Notes: generated from the letters alone by a model not told the origin. Counted from the first letter of the stretch, positions 36,615 to 44,811 are shown. The stretch is 64,000 bases of DNA from Regnicoccus_A sp014224355 (GCF_050920705.1 NZ_CP154799.1:1488001-1552000); one strand, 5' to 3'. A program made the numbers and translations.

Positions 36615-36909
36615 ATGGGCACCCAGCAACCCTCCACGTTCCAGCGGCTTCGTGAAGGGGTGCAGCAGCGCTTCGAGGCTGCGCTGCAGCAGCGTGTTCA
36701 GGCCAGCCTGGCGGCCCATGCGTTGGCTGGTGGTGGCTGATGGCCAGGACCAGGCCGATCAGATGGCCGACGCGCTGCTGGATGCCGGCCTGGGGGCCGA
36801 TGTGATCGCGCTCAGCAGGGCCCGCTGGCAGGCGGTGGCCAGCAGTACTTCACCCCATTGGAGGTCCATGCATCAGCAGGCCCGGCAACTGCTGAGCTTC
36901 GGGCCATGA
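36615..36909 (+). pseudogene. Remnant nucleotidyltransferase (MNT) upstream of HEPN
   Basis: Frame 1 (36615) opens MGTQQPSTFQRLREGVQQRFEA, the usual N-terminal helix, and stops after AHALAGGG. Another frame carries the C-terminal half (WLVVADGQDQADQMADALL, GADVIALSRARWQAVA, HQQARQLLSFGP). The catalytic strand with GSxxxGxxxxxSDxD is absent, so the middle was deleted. The product would be inactive. HEPN follows with a four-base overlap. Confidence 0.7.
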
Positions 36910-37304
36910 ATGCCCGGCCCCAGGCCTGGGCGCGGCAGGCCCTCAACGACCTTGAGCTGGCCCGCCTGGCCAGCACCAATGGATTTCAGGCGCAGGCCTG
37001 TTTTTTCGCATCCCAGGCTGCCGAGAAGGCCTTCCGGGGCGCCCTGCTCGAGCTGGGACAGGAGCCCCCGCACACCCATGTCCTGAATGATCTGGTGCAA
37101 GCCCTGGCGGCTGAGGGTGTGGATGTGGGGGTGATCGAGGCCTTACCCCTGAAGGCCCTCACCCGTATGACCATCACCAGCCGCTACCCGATCGACGCCA
37201 CGCCGCCATCGGAGCTGTTCGATCGAGCCGATGCCGTTCAGGCGATCGCAACCGCCGAGGAAGCCATCAACTTCGTGGACCAGCTGGATCGCCCGGCTTC
37301 CTGA
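36906..37304 (+). CDS. HEPN-domain protein
   Basis: 132 residues with the HEPN helical core (QALNDLELARLASTNGFQAQACFFASQAAEKAFRGALLELG split over the first 60 residues). HEPN proteins pair with MNT nucleotidyltransferases as type VII toxin-antitoxins or as nucleotide-binding accessory proteins. Here the partner MNT is damaged, so this copy may be toxic or inert. The RX4-6H RNase motif is not obvious, which argues for a non-toxic variant. Confidence 0.8.
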   Translation: MNARPQAWARQALNDLELARLASTNGFQAQACFFASQAAEKAFRGALLELGQEPPHTHVLNDLVQALAAEGVDVGVIEALPLKALTRMTITSRYPIDATPPSELFDRADAVQAIATAEEAINFVDQLDRPAS

Positions 37305-37409
37305 CCCCCCGGCGAAATCGAGCATGCGGCACCTCCTCGCCTCGGTAGCGAGGCTTGAACTGCCCGTGATACTGATAGCGTGATAGCACGCTTGGTCTGG
37401 GATGACTTG

Positions 37410-37664
37410 ATGGCGCAGTTGCTGGTTCGCAATCTGGATGTGTCGGTGAAGGAGGCGCTGCGACGTCGGGCTCAGCGCCATGGTCGCAGCATGGAGGAGG
37501 AGGCCCGCCAGATTCTTCGGCAGGCGGCGGAAGCGGAGCAGCTGCCGAGCGAAGGTCCAGGGCTGGGGTCACAGATGACGGCACTGTTTGCCGGCGCAGG
37601 GCTGAATGAGCCCATTGGCGAGTGGCAGGGTCAGGAGGCTGCACCGGCAGCAGTGGGCTCGTGA
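37410..37664 (+). CDS. FitA-like ribbon-helix-helix antitoxin
   Basis: 84 residues. The N-terminal RHH motif (MAQLLVRNLDVSVKEALRRR and HGRSMEEEARQILRQA) matches FitA/VapB family antitoxins; the C-terminal tail would bind the PIN toxin. Its TGA overlaps the GTG of the toxin (GTGA). ATG at 37410 preferred to upstream in-frame codons. Expected to neutralise the toxin and repress the operon. Confidence 0.88.
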   Translation: MAQLLVRNLDVSVKEALRRRAQRHGRSMEEEARQILRQAAEAEQLPSEGPGLGSQMTALFAGAGLNEPIGEWQGQEAAPAAVGS

Positions 37665-38080
37665 TTCTGCTGGACACCAATGTGATCTCGGCCGTGATGC
37701 AGAACCAGCCAGACCCTGCGGTGGTGTGCTGGTTGGATGACCAGTCCGCCCAGGACGTGTGGCTGCCGAGTGTGGTGGTGTTTGAGTTGCGCTATGGAGT
37801 GGCAATCCTGCCTGCTGGCCAGCGCCGCCGCTCCCTGCAGCAGGGGCTTGATCAGTTGCTGGAGCAGCTTGTGCAGGATCGAATCGCCCCCCTGGATGGC
37901 CTCGCGGCCCATAGGGCCGCGGTATTGGCCGCCGAGCGCAAGGCCAAGGGACGCTCAGTCGATCTGCGTGACACCCTGATTGCTGGCATTGCCTTGGCCC
38001 GTGGTGCCCAGCTGGCCACCCGCAACACACGCCATTTCAGCGACACCACCATCGGACTGATCAATCCATTCCCCGATTGA
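37661..38080 (+). CDS. FitB/VapC-like PIN-domain toxin
   Basis: 139 residues from a GTG. The PIN acidic residues are visible: LLDTN (N-terminal Asp), ELRYG, DTLIAG and ATRNTRHF(S). PIN toxins are Mg-dependent RNases, often cleaving tRNA or rRNA. The four-base overlap with the antitoxin is typical of type II modules. It looks complete. Confidence 0.88.
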   Translation: MILLDTNVISAVMQNQPDPAVVCWLDDQSAQDVWLPSVVVFELRYGVAILPAGQRRRSLQQGLDQLLEQLVQDRIAPLDGLAAHRAAVLAAERKAKGRSVDLRDTLIAGIALARGAQLATRNTRHFSDTTIGLINPFPD

Positions 38081-38148
38081 GCCATCTGCTGCGGAGGCAG
38101 CATGACCCTCGCTGCAACCTCTGCGGTCACCCCAGCAATGACCAGTTG

Positions 38149-38370
38149 ATGCGAACGATCGTCGACTTGCCTGAGCCTGAGCGCGAGCAACTGGATGCGC
38201 AGTGCCGGCAGCTCGGCATTTCAAGGGCGGCAGCCCTGCGGGAGGCGTTGCGGCTGTGGCTGAAGCAACAACACCCCAGACACGAGAAGGTCTTTGGCCT
38301 CTGGAAAGACCGACCGACTGACGCACTGGTGCTGCAGGAGGCGTTGCGGCAGGAGTGGAGCCATCATTGA
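38149..38370 (+). CDS. Ribbon-helix-helix antitoxin without a partner
   Basis: 73 residues (MRTIVDLPEPEREQLDAQCR, then GISRAAALREALRLWLKQ), the CopG/RHH fold, with a short acidic/aromatic tail (KVFGLWKDRPTDAL) typical of VapB-like antitoxins. The downstream ORF is a truncated PIN toxin, so this antitoxin is orphaned. ATG at 38149. Confidence 0.75.
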   Translation: MRTIVDLPEPEREQLDAQCRQLGISRAAALREALRLWLKQQHPRHEKVFGLWKDRPTDALVLQEALRQEWSHH

Positions 38371-38399
38371 TGCTCTTGCTCGACACCTATCCCCCTTGA
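38370..38399 (+). pseudogene. Truncated PIN toxin stub
   Basis: ATGA overlap with the antitoxin stop. The reading MLLLDTYPP then stops at 38397-38399. The first six residues match the opening of PIN toxins (MxLLDT), but the rest is missing. A remnant of a second VapBC-type module. Confidence 0.7.
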
Positions 38400-38486
38400 C
38401 GCTTGAGAACGTGCTTCATCCCTATGCCCTTTGACGGTCGCCAGGGCCTGATCCATCTATCGTTGCTTTGATGGCGTCGATGCGTC

Positions 38487-39131
38487 ATGACCCTGGTCCA
38501 CGCTCCAGCCCTTGCCGATGCGCTGGCTCCTCTGCTGCTGCCGGAGCAGCTGCAGCTCACGCCAGAGCAGTTTGAGCTGGTGTGTGCGGCCAATCCTGAG
38601 GCGGTGATGGAGCTCGATGCCGACGGCCAGCTGATCAGCATGACCCCCACCGGCGGCGAGACCAGCAGCCGCAACAGTGAGCTGCTGTTCCAGCTGCAAC
38701 GCTTTGCCAGAAGCGCTGGAGACTGGAAGGTCTTCGACAGCTCAGCAGGCTTCCGCCTTGCCGACGGCTCCGTGCTCAGCCCGGACGCCTCCCTGGTGCG
38801 TCTGGATCGCTGGCAGGCGCTCACCCCCGAGCAACGCCGCGGCTTCCCGCCCCTCTGCCCCGACCTGGTGGTGGACCTGACCAGCCCCAGCGATCAGGGC
38901 CCGCGTGGCGTCAGTGCCCTGAGCCGCAAGATGGCCGCTTACCAGGCCAACGGCGCCGCCCTGGGCTGGTTGTTGCTGCCGGACGAGCAGGGGGTGGAGA
39001 TCTGGCCTGGCGGTGAGGCTCAAGGTGTTGATCTGCCGGAACCCCAGCGTCTGGAGGGCGCCACTGAGCTCGATGGCGGCGACGTGCTGCCTGGTTTGAA
39101 GCTGGATCTGAGCGAGATCTGGCAGGGCTGA
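38487..39131 (+). CDS. Uma2-family putative endonuclease
   Basis: 214 residues. A PD-(D/E)XK-like fold with LSPDASLVRLDRW, DLVVDLTSPSD and a Lys-Tyr pair in KMAAYQANG; WLLLPDEQGVEIW follows. Uma2 proteins are abundant in cyanobacteria and of uncertain function, probably mobile. The conserved tail (LPGLKLDLSEIWQG) closely resembles a second copy reduced to fragments at 54571. Confidence 0.87.
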   Translation: MTLVHAPALADALAPLLLPEQLQLTPEQFELVCAANPEAVMELDADGQLISMTPTGGETSSRNSELLFQLQRFARSAGDWKVFDSSAGFRLADGSVLSPDASLVRLDRWQALTPEQRRGFPPLCPDLVVDLTSPSDQGPRGVSALSRKMAAYQANGAALGWLLLPDEQGVEIWPGGEAQGVDLPEPQRLEGATELDGGDVLPGLKLDLSEIWQG

Positions 39132-39148
39132 GATGACCTGATGCCAGG

Positions 39149-39493
39149 TCAGCTCGGCCCCGCCTGCTCCCACAGCACCACCCCTGCCCTGGCGATGTGC
39201 TCCAGCAGGGTGGGGTGGTCGATCAGATGCTGGAGCTGCAGATCGATCCGCCAGGGCAGGAGCAGATCATCAAGTTCGGCGCCGAGCAGCAGCAGCTCGC
39301 TCAGGTCGAGGGCCGGGGCCTCCAGGCACAGGTCGATGTCGGATCCGGAGCGATGCCTGCCCAGCGCCCGCGATCCGTACAGGATCACTCTGCGCACCTC
39401 AGGATGGCGCTGGATCCTCTCCAGCACCTGGCTTGTGACCTCCGCCGGAAGGCCAGGGATGCCGGCATCGACCGATTCTGTGGATGCTGTCAA
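39149..39493 (-). CDS. MNT-type nucleotidyltransferase
   Basis: 114 residues with the catalytic motif GSRALGRHRSGSDIDL (GSxxxGxxxxxSDxD) intact. The segment LLPWRIDLQLQHLIDHPTLLEHI completes the fold. It overlaps the upstream HI0074-like partner by four bases. In such modules MNT AMPylates or adds nucleotides to the toxin partner. Confidence 0.87.
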   Translation of the reverse strand: MTASTESVDAGIPGLPAEVTSQVLERIQRHPEVRRVILYGSRALGRHRSGSDIDLCLEAPALDLSELLLLGAELDDLLLPWRIDLQLQHLIDHPTLLEHIARAGVVLWEQAGPS

Positions 39494-39872
39494 CGCTGCC
39501 TGGCCCGCTCCGCCATCTCATCATGCAGAGCCTGGAGTTCCGCCCCGTACTTCCCCAGGATCAGGCCTGCGATCTGCTGGGCCAGGGAGGGGTTGTAGGT
39601 GTGGCTGGTGAGATCGCGGCTGCGGATCATCGCCATCCAGATGGCTTCGCTGCCCGGGCTGAGCAGATCCCTCACCACCGCCTCCCGCACCGCATCCCGC
39701 GAACCGCTGATGCCACTCACACCCTGATCCACCAGGAAATCCTTCAACAGCTGCCAGCTCAGTTCATGGGTGAATTCGAAGGCCTGAATCAAGCCCTGCT
39801 CCTCCAGCTCGCTCAGAGGGCGCGGCCGTAGTTGTCCAGGCGTTGCAGCCAGCGCACATCAGCTTCCGCCAT
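39490..39872 (-). pseudogene. HI0074-type partner of MNT, N-terminal deletion and frameshift
   Basis: Reading from the ATG ending at 39872 gives MAEADVRWLQRLDNYGRAL and then stops. The remaining protein resumes in another frame as RPLSELEEQGLIQAFEFTHE and continues for about 100 residues (SRDLTSHTYN, LILGKYGAELQALHDE). About 13 residues between the two segments appear deleted, leaving a frameshift. A shortened product from a TTG at 39792 is possible. Confidence 0.7.
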
Positions 39873-41820
39873 GCCTGCAGCAGTCCCAACCACCCGAGTC
39901 AGTCTGGCCCACGCCACCCCACCTGTTGAGCCGAACCGCCGCGTGATTCCTCGTTTCACCCCCAGGGTGCTGCAGCGGCTGCTCGAGCCGCTGAGGGGGC
40001 CGGAGCCCACGGCGGTGCTGATCCGCTCCACGGCCCGATCCCAGTGGAAGTATCTGGCCCTGAACCTGGGCACGAACCTGCTGCAGGCGATCAGCGAAGG
40101 CGGCACCCTGGCGCTGATCTTTCTGGCGGTGGAGGCCCTCGGCAAGGCCGAGGAGATCAGCTGGCGCACGAACCCGCTGGTGGGCCGGATCCCGGCCCTG
40201 GCGGATGCCCTGCAGGGGTTGCCGGGGCCTGTGCTGTTCCTGGTGCTGCTGGGTGGAGCGGTGGCGCTGCAGGTGCTGCAGAGCCTGGCGCAGTATCTCA
40301 ATGGGCTCAGTGTGGGCTGGTTCGCGGCCCGCTGCCGTGCCCGGATCACCAGCCTGATTCACGGCCAGATCCTCGGTTTCAGCTTTCCCTGTGCGTCGTC
40401 GTACCGGGTGGGTGATCTGCTCGATCAGGCGGGCCAGGGGCCTGAAGCGATCCGCATCGAAATCGAAACCCTCAACGGGCTGCTGCTGAATGGGCTGCTG
40501 ATCGCGGCCTATCTGCTGATCCTGGTGGGCATCTCCCCCTGGCTGCTGCTGGTGGCGGTGGTGATGGCCCTGGCGGTGTCGGGCCTGCAGCGCAGCCTGC
40601 TGCCGGCGATTCGCCGCCAGGCGCAACTGGTGACCGACTCCCAGGTGGCGATCGCGACCCGCTCGACGGAGGACATCCAGGGTCTGCGGCTGCTGCACAG
40701 CAGTGGTCAGCTGGATGCTGCCGACCAGGCCTTTCAGGGGCGGATGGGGCTGCTGGAGCGCAGCCTGCGCCGCCAGAATCTGCTCACCAATGTGGTGGCA
40801 CCGGTGAGCAACCTGCTGCCGGTGCTGGCCCTGGCGGTGGTGGCCACCTCCGCGGTGCTGCTGTTCGGCGCCCGCAGCACGGGCATCCTGCCCAGCCTGA
40901 TCACCTTCATGCTGGCGCTGCAGCGCCTGAACACGCGCCTGGCCGGGTGTGCGGGCTTGATCGGGCAACAGGCCGTGAACAATGTGCGGCTGCGGCGCCT
41001 GAATGGCCTGTTGCGCCGTGACGACAAAAGCTTCCGGCGGCAAGGCGGCGTCCCCTTCCAGGGCCTGGAGCGGGAGGTGCGCTTCGAGGGGGTGTCGTTG
41101 CGGTATGGCCCTGAGGGGGCGGAGGCCTTGCGTGGGGTGGATCTGGTGCTGCCCAAGGGGTCGACCGCGGCCCTGGTGGGACCCAGCGGGGCGGGCAAGA
41201 GTTCGATCGCTGATCTGCTGGTGGGGCTGTACGCCCCCAGCCGTGGGCGGATCCTGGTGGACGGCCGCGACCTGCAGAGCATCGATCTGCCCAGCTGGCA
41301 GCAGCGGCTGGGGGTGGTGAGCCAGGACACGTTCCTGTTCAACGCCACCCTGGCGGAGAACATCGGCTTCGGCTGCGCCTGGGCCACGCGGGCGGATGTG
41401 AAAGCGGCGGCGGCCCGGGCCCAGGCGGCGGGGTTCATCGAAGAGCTGCCGGAGGGCTACGACACGCTGGTGGGGGAGCGGGGCTACCGGCTGAGCGGCG
41501 GGCAGCGGCAGCGGATCAGCCTGGCGCGGGCGATCCTGCGCAATCCGGAGCTGCTGATCCTCGATGAGGCCACCAGCGCGCTGGATTCCCAGAGTGAGCG
41601 GCTGGTGCAGCAGGCGATCGAGCAGTTCGAGCGGCAGCGCACGGTGCTGGTGATCGCCCACCGGCTGAGCACGATCGTGAAGGCCGATCGGATCCTGGTG
41701 ATGGAACGCGGACGGATCGTGGAGCAGGGCCCCCACGCCGAGCTGCTGAGGCTGGGCGGGATATATGCGGGACTGTGGCGGCAGCAGGCGGGCGGGGCCG
41801 AGGCGGTGCTGCGGGGGTGA
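39871..41820 (+). CDS. ABC transporter, fused permease and ATPase (exporter type)
   Basis: About 649 residues from ATG at 39871. The N-terminal half has about six membrane helices (LALIFLAVEAL, VLFLVLLGGAVALQVLQSLA, LLIAAYLLILVGISPWLLL, LPVLALAVVATSAVLLFGA). The C-terminal ATPase has Walker A GPSGAGKSS, signature LSGGQRQRISLARAIL, Walker B LLILDEATSAL and the H-loop His (IAHRLS). Most like lipid/oligosaccharide half-size exporters (MsbA, PglK). The neighbouring glycan genes suggest a flippase. The start overlaps the divergent HI0074 start by two bases. Confidence 0.92.
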   Translation: MPAAVPTTRVSLAHATPPVEPNRRVIPRFTPRVLQRLLEPLRGPEPTAVLIRSTARSQWKYLALNLGTNLLQAISEGGTLALIFLAVEALGKAEEISWRTNPLVGRIPALADALQGLPGPVLFLVLLGGAVALQVLQSLAQYLNGLSVGWFAARCRARITSLIHGQILGFSFPCASSYRVGDLLDQAGQGPEAIRIEIETLNGLLLNGLLIAAYLLILVGISPWLLLVAVVMALAVSGLQRSLLPAIRRQAQLVTDSQVAIATRSTEDIQGLRLLHSSGQLDAADQAFQGRMGLLERSLRRQNLLTNVVAPVSNLLPVLALAVVATSAVLLFGARSTGILPSLITFMLALQRLNTRLAGCAGLIGQQAVNNVRLRRLNGLLRRDDKSFRRQGGVPFQGLEREVRFEGVSLRYGPEGAEALRGVDLVLPKGSTAALVGPSGAGKSSIADLLVGLYAPSRGRILVDGRDLQSIDLPSWQQRLGVVSQDTFLFNATLAENIGFGCAWATRADVKAAAARAQAAGFIEELPEGYDTLVGERGYRLSGGQRQRISLARAILRNPELLILDEATSALDSQSERLVQQAIEQFERQRTVLVIAHRLSTIVKADRILVMERGRIVEQGPHAELLRLGGIYAGLWRQQAGGAEAVLRG

Positions 41821-41835
41821 GGGCCCTGCTCCACG

Positions 41836-42024
41836 ATGCGGCCTTCAGCGAGGCGGCTGATCACACCGCTGATCTTCAATGCCCGGGCCTGGTTCACGGG
41901 CCAGCTGCCGCAGCTGCTGGGCGCGTGGGCGCAGGTGGTGGGCAGCTCAGCGGTGCTGCCGGTGCTGGTGTGGATTGTGTACAGGCTGGCGATGCCGATC
42001 CTGATCGAGCGGATGAGTGCGTGA
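41836..42024 (+). pseudogene. Possible 3' remnant of a wzm-type ABC-2 permease
   Basis: 62 residues ending WIVYRLAMPILIERMSA after a hydrophobic helix. The C-terminal pattern resembles polysaccharide ABC-2 permeases (Wzm), which end in RLxxPxLIERMGA-like tails. An almost identical 3' end recurs at 43309-43363, directly before a decayed wzt. The upstream body of the permease is missing. The family call is an inference from this arrangement. Confidence 0.45.
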
Positions 42025-42025
42025 G
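41995..42025 (+). repeat. Direct repeat, copy 1 (wzm 3' end)
   Basis: A 31-base segment encoding PILIERMSA-stop matches 43333-43363 with two mismatches. A second shared block (GCCTGGTTCACSGGCCAGC) lies at 41887-41905 and 43309-43327. The repeats frame the four-gene cassette 42033-43285. Confidence 0.75.
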
Positions 42026-42032
42026 GCTCTCC

Positions 42033-42296
42033 ATGGAGTTCAGCCAACACGCCCTCGACAAATGCACGCTCTATGGCGTCAACCCCGAGCTGGTGCGTGA
42101 TGCCCTCGCAGACGGCGAGACATTTCTCGATCTCAACCGGGGCGGTAGCCGTGCTCGGGTGTTCGAGTTTCTGGATCGCCCCTGGGTTGCCGTGCTCACT
42201 CCCGATGACGCCAGGGTGATTACGGTGTACCCGACTGACCAAAGAACCGTGAAGGCCCGCCAGGCCGGAGGACGATGGCTGTTTCTCAACCGTTGA
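42033..42296 (+). CDS. DUF4258-like protein, possible toxin
   Basis: 87 residues (MEFSQHALDKCTLYGV; FLDRPWVAVLTPDD). The FSxHAxxxxxxxGI opening resembles DUF4258/RelE-like small proteins, some of which are toxins. It overlaps the next gene by 22 bases. No close family can be confirmed. Confidence 0.55.
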   Translation: MEFSQHALDKCTLYGVNPELVRDALADGETFLDLNRGGSRARVFEFLDRPWVAVLTPDDARVITVYPTDQRTVKARQAGGRWLFLNR

Positions 42297-42532
42297 CCCT
42301 GCCTGATCAGCTGCGGAGCATGCGCCAGTCGGTGGATTCAGACACTGGTGCCATCCTGTTTCGCCATCCAACCCTCCAGGGCATCCCCGATCTGGTGGTG
42401 GAGGGAGACGGATACACCATGGAATTCATTGGCCCCACCTTGCTCTGCCTCGACATCATCGATCCAGGAGCCCTGGGCCGCCTGCTGGCAGAACCGATCA
42501 AGCAGCAACTTCCTGTGGGCCTAGGAGACTGA
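42275..42532 (+). CDS. Partner of the DUF4258-like gene, unknown family
   Basis: 85 residues (MAVSQPLTLPDQLRSMRQS, HPTLQGIPDLVVEGDGYTM). No DNA-binding motif is clear, so an antitoxin role is suggested only by position: small, overlapping, downstream of a possible toxin. Unknown otherwise. Confidence 0.5.
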   Translation: MAVSQPLTLPDQLRSMRQSVDSDTGAILFRHPTLQGIPDLVVEGDGYTMEFIGPTLLCLDIIDPGALGRLLAEPIKQQLPVGLGD

Positions 42533-42731
42533 TCGATCAAACCCCGGCCAACAGCACACCACATCTGGTGTCTCCAACCCCGAAATTGTTAGGCACGTCG
42601 GAGGAGCTTCCCCCTGAGCCACCAGGCTCCACCAGTGCCAGGCCCCGCACGGGTTGCAGCTCCAACCCCAAGCCTCAGCAACCTCTTCGCCAGCCCATGC
42701 TGCTGCCTTCACCTTAGCATGTGCTGATCAT

Positions 42732-43067
42732 GTGCAGAATATCGTGGCAGCCGGACCAGACCCACAGCGCCCTCCGCAGCACCCTCCAGAGCGAGCCACA
42801 GAGCGGGTGGCCGTGTTGATGACACCCACAGAAAAGGCTGCCTATGCCGATCGGGCCCATAGCCTTGGCCTTTCGCTCGGGCAGTTTTTCCGTGAGGCGG
42901 GAGCGGCCTACGCCCGCCGCACCGCCCAGGTGGAAGCGCGCTCCCTCGCGGAAGCGGAAGCCCTCGAAGCCGCCCTCAGGCAGCTGGAACTCAGTACCAG
43001 CCGCACCGAACAAACCCTGGATGCGGCAATGGCCGAGGTGAGAACTGCCTTGGGCGCTCAGCCATGA
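42732..43067 (+). CDS. Ribbon-helix-helix-like protein
   Basis: 111 residues from a GTG; the true start is uncertain. The strand-helix-helix run ERVAVLMTPTEKAAYADRA then LGLSLGQFFREAG is RHH/CopG-like. A helical acidic tail follows. The stop overlaps the next gene as ATGA, giving a typical two-gene unit. Confidence 0.55.
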   Translation: MQNIVAAGPDPQRPPQHPPERATERVAVLMTPTEKAAYADRAHSLGLSLGQFFREAGAAYARRTAQVEARSLAEAEALEAALRQLELSTSRTEQTLDAAMAEVRTALGAQP

Positions 43068-43285
43068 GCGTGACAGACCGGATTCTCTCGGCGCTCACCA
43101 CCGTGATCCGGATGAACGACAAGGTGGAAGGGATGGCCGGGCTGATGAGGGAGCAGCAACGCCGCCTCGACGATCTCCAGGGCCGGGTGATCCGCCTGGA
43201 AACGGTGCTCGAACTGGCCCTGCATCGATCGTCAGGGGCTTCTGGCCGGCTGCTGGAAGCGGATGGCAACCCAACCGAAGCCTGA
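43064..43285 (+). CDS. Small coiled-coil protein
   Basis: 73 residues, ATGA overlap with the RHH-like gene. Predicted helical (MSVTDRILSALTTVIRMNDK, REQQRRLDDLQGRVIRLETVLE). Similar pairs occur in picocyanobacteria but have no defined role. Forms a unit with 42732-43067. Confidence 0.55.
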   Translation: MSVTDRILSALTTVIRMNDKVEGMAGLMREQQRRLDDLQGRVIRLETVLELALHRSSGASGRLLEADGNPTEA

Positions 43286-43308
43286 CGGGCTGACTCCGCT
43301 GCCCCCGC

Positions 43309-43363
43309 GCCTGGTTCACCGGCCAGCCGCCGCCGATCCTGATCGAGCGGATGGGTGCCTGAG
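43309..43363 (+). repeat. Direct repeat, copy 2 (wzm 3' end) before wzt
   Basis: Two blocks of the permease 3' end (GCCTGGTTCAC... and the PILIERMGA-coding end) are joined by an internal deletion. The TGAG at its end runs into the ATG of the decayed wzt at 43364, the spacing expected of a wzm-wzt junction. Confidence 0.7.
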
Positions 43364-44430
43364 ATGGGCGACGACGTACTGGTGACAGTGGAGAACATGA
43401 GCAAGCGGTTCTGCCGCAGCCTCAAGCGTTCGCTCTGCACTGGCTTGCAGAACCTGGGCAGTGAGATCGGCGGCCGCCGCCATGGCGGCGGGGGGGTGCC
43501 TGGGGTTGATCGGCCGCAATGGTGGGGCTAGACGACTGCCGCGGATGCTGAATGGGTTGATCAAGCCTGACATCGGACGTATTGAGATGCGGGGGCGTGT
43601 TGGACAATTATTCGCACTAGGAGCTGGCTTAAATCCTGTAGCAATAGGAAGAGAGAGTATCGGATAAACGCAAGTCTGCTCGGACTTAGCAATGGACAAG
43701 ACAATGATAAGCTTGATGAGATTATTGATTTTTCTGAGATCAATGATTTGATGGATGATTTCCCGGTGCAAGTCTATAGCTCAGGAATGCAACTCAGACT
43801 TAGCTTTGGAGTGGCAAGCAGCCTAGCAATATATACTGATATTAGACGAAGTACTTGCAGTAGGCGATAGGCAGTTTCAGCTAAAATGCTTCAACGGAAC
43901 CGTCGCCATGTGAGAACAATAATTGCGCAACAATGATGGTATCTCGCTGTAATCATTGTCTCCTGCGACTATGCGACAGAGGGATAGTCCTAGCAACAGG
44001 AGAAAGCAAGTGCGAAGGCCCAATGGTTGATTCGATTTAGTATCACCTGGAATACGCTAATACAAATAAAATTGCTACAGTCAAAAGTGCTAAAAGTCAT
44101 ATAGAGATAGAGATACTAGGCGCGGAGGATTCAAGGTATATTATATTAGCGACAATCTCAATTCTGCTATCAGAAACACTATTTCTTGGAGATCATGAAG
44201 ATATTTGGACAGAGCTTGTCTACAGAAATAGCGAAGGCATTCCAATCCTTTGCGCACCTATCAACATAAGCTGCGAATATTTTGTCAAGACAGATGATGT
44301 AGTTACGTTTACTGTTACGTTAAACGGGCCCAATTTCAATAATGTAACTATTATTTCTTCTATTGCGATCTTGAATAATAAAGTCTTACTCTTTGGCGAA
44401 AAACTCTGGTCAGCCAGTATGTGTATCAGG
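43364..44430 (+). pseudogene. Decayed polysaccharide ABC transporter ATPase (Wzt)
   Basis: Opens MGDDVLVTVENMSKRFCRSL, then breaks. ECLGLIGRNG-like sequence resumes at about 43492 in another frame, but the Walker A lysine-threonine stretch is lost (NGGARRL). RMLNGLIKPDIGRIEMRGRVG, then LDEIIDFSEIND, VQVYSSGMQLRLSFGVASS and DEVLAVGD follow in shifted frames. A degenerate C-terminal glycan-binding domain reaches about 44430. Composition changes sharply from GC-rich to AT-rich near 43,570. No functional product is possible. Confidence 0.85.
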
Positions 44431-44757
44431 CAATCCTAGTAATATTGGCCTAATCTTGCCACAAGATGTGAGAGTAAACTCACCAAGGGAGGCAACAAAA
44501 CATTTGCTTTGGTAGCCCAGTGCAGATTGAAATACATTGAAGATGTGATTTAATTTAAAAACCACTCTGCAACACTATGCAGCAGCCACAAATAGAACAG
44601 ATAATGCTTGACAAAGATAGCTTAAAAGATTAACAATTGCAATGAGTTTTTTTAAATAAACGCCTTCTAAGACAGCATGAAATTAAATCCCAAAACCTGG
44701 TTGAGGTCAAAATGTAAACCACAGAAAACAGAGAGTTGCACTCTTTGTTTTGACTCT
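44431..44757 (+). other. AT-rich stretch without recognisable genes
   Basis: About 330 bases, clearly AT-rich (for example AGTTTTTTTAAATAAACG), between the wzt remnant and the split fkbM start. No ORF over 40 codons with coding character, tRNA or hairpin terminator was seen. Probably decayed sequence. Confidence 0.6.
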
Positions 44758-44773
44758 AAGGAGAATATCTATT

Positions 44774-44811
44774 ATGTTCTGGACAGCACAACTAAATCCA
44801 AAATTTATATA
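44774..44811 (+). pseudogene. 5' end of an fkbM gene cut by the IS5-family element
   Basis: AAGGAG at 44758-44763 is ten bases before ATG 44774. The codons read MFWTAQLNPKFI up to the insertion. Removing the element with a TA target duplication continues in frame into SDQKRFELYKRGVSF at 46061. This is therefore the original start of the gene whose body follows the element. Confidence 0.75.
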
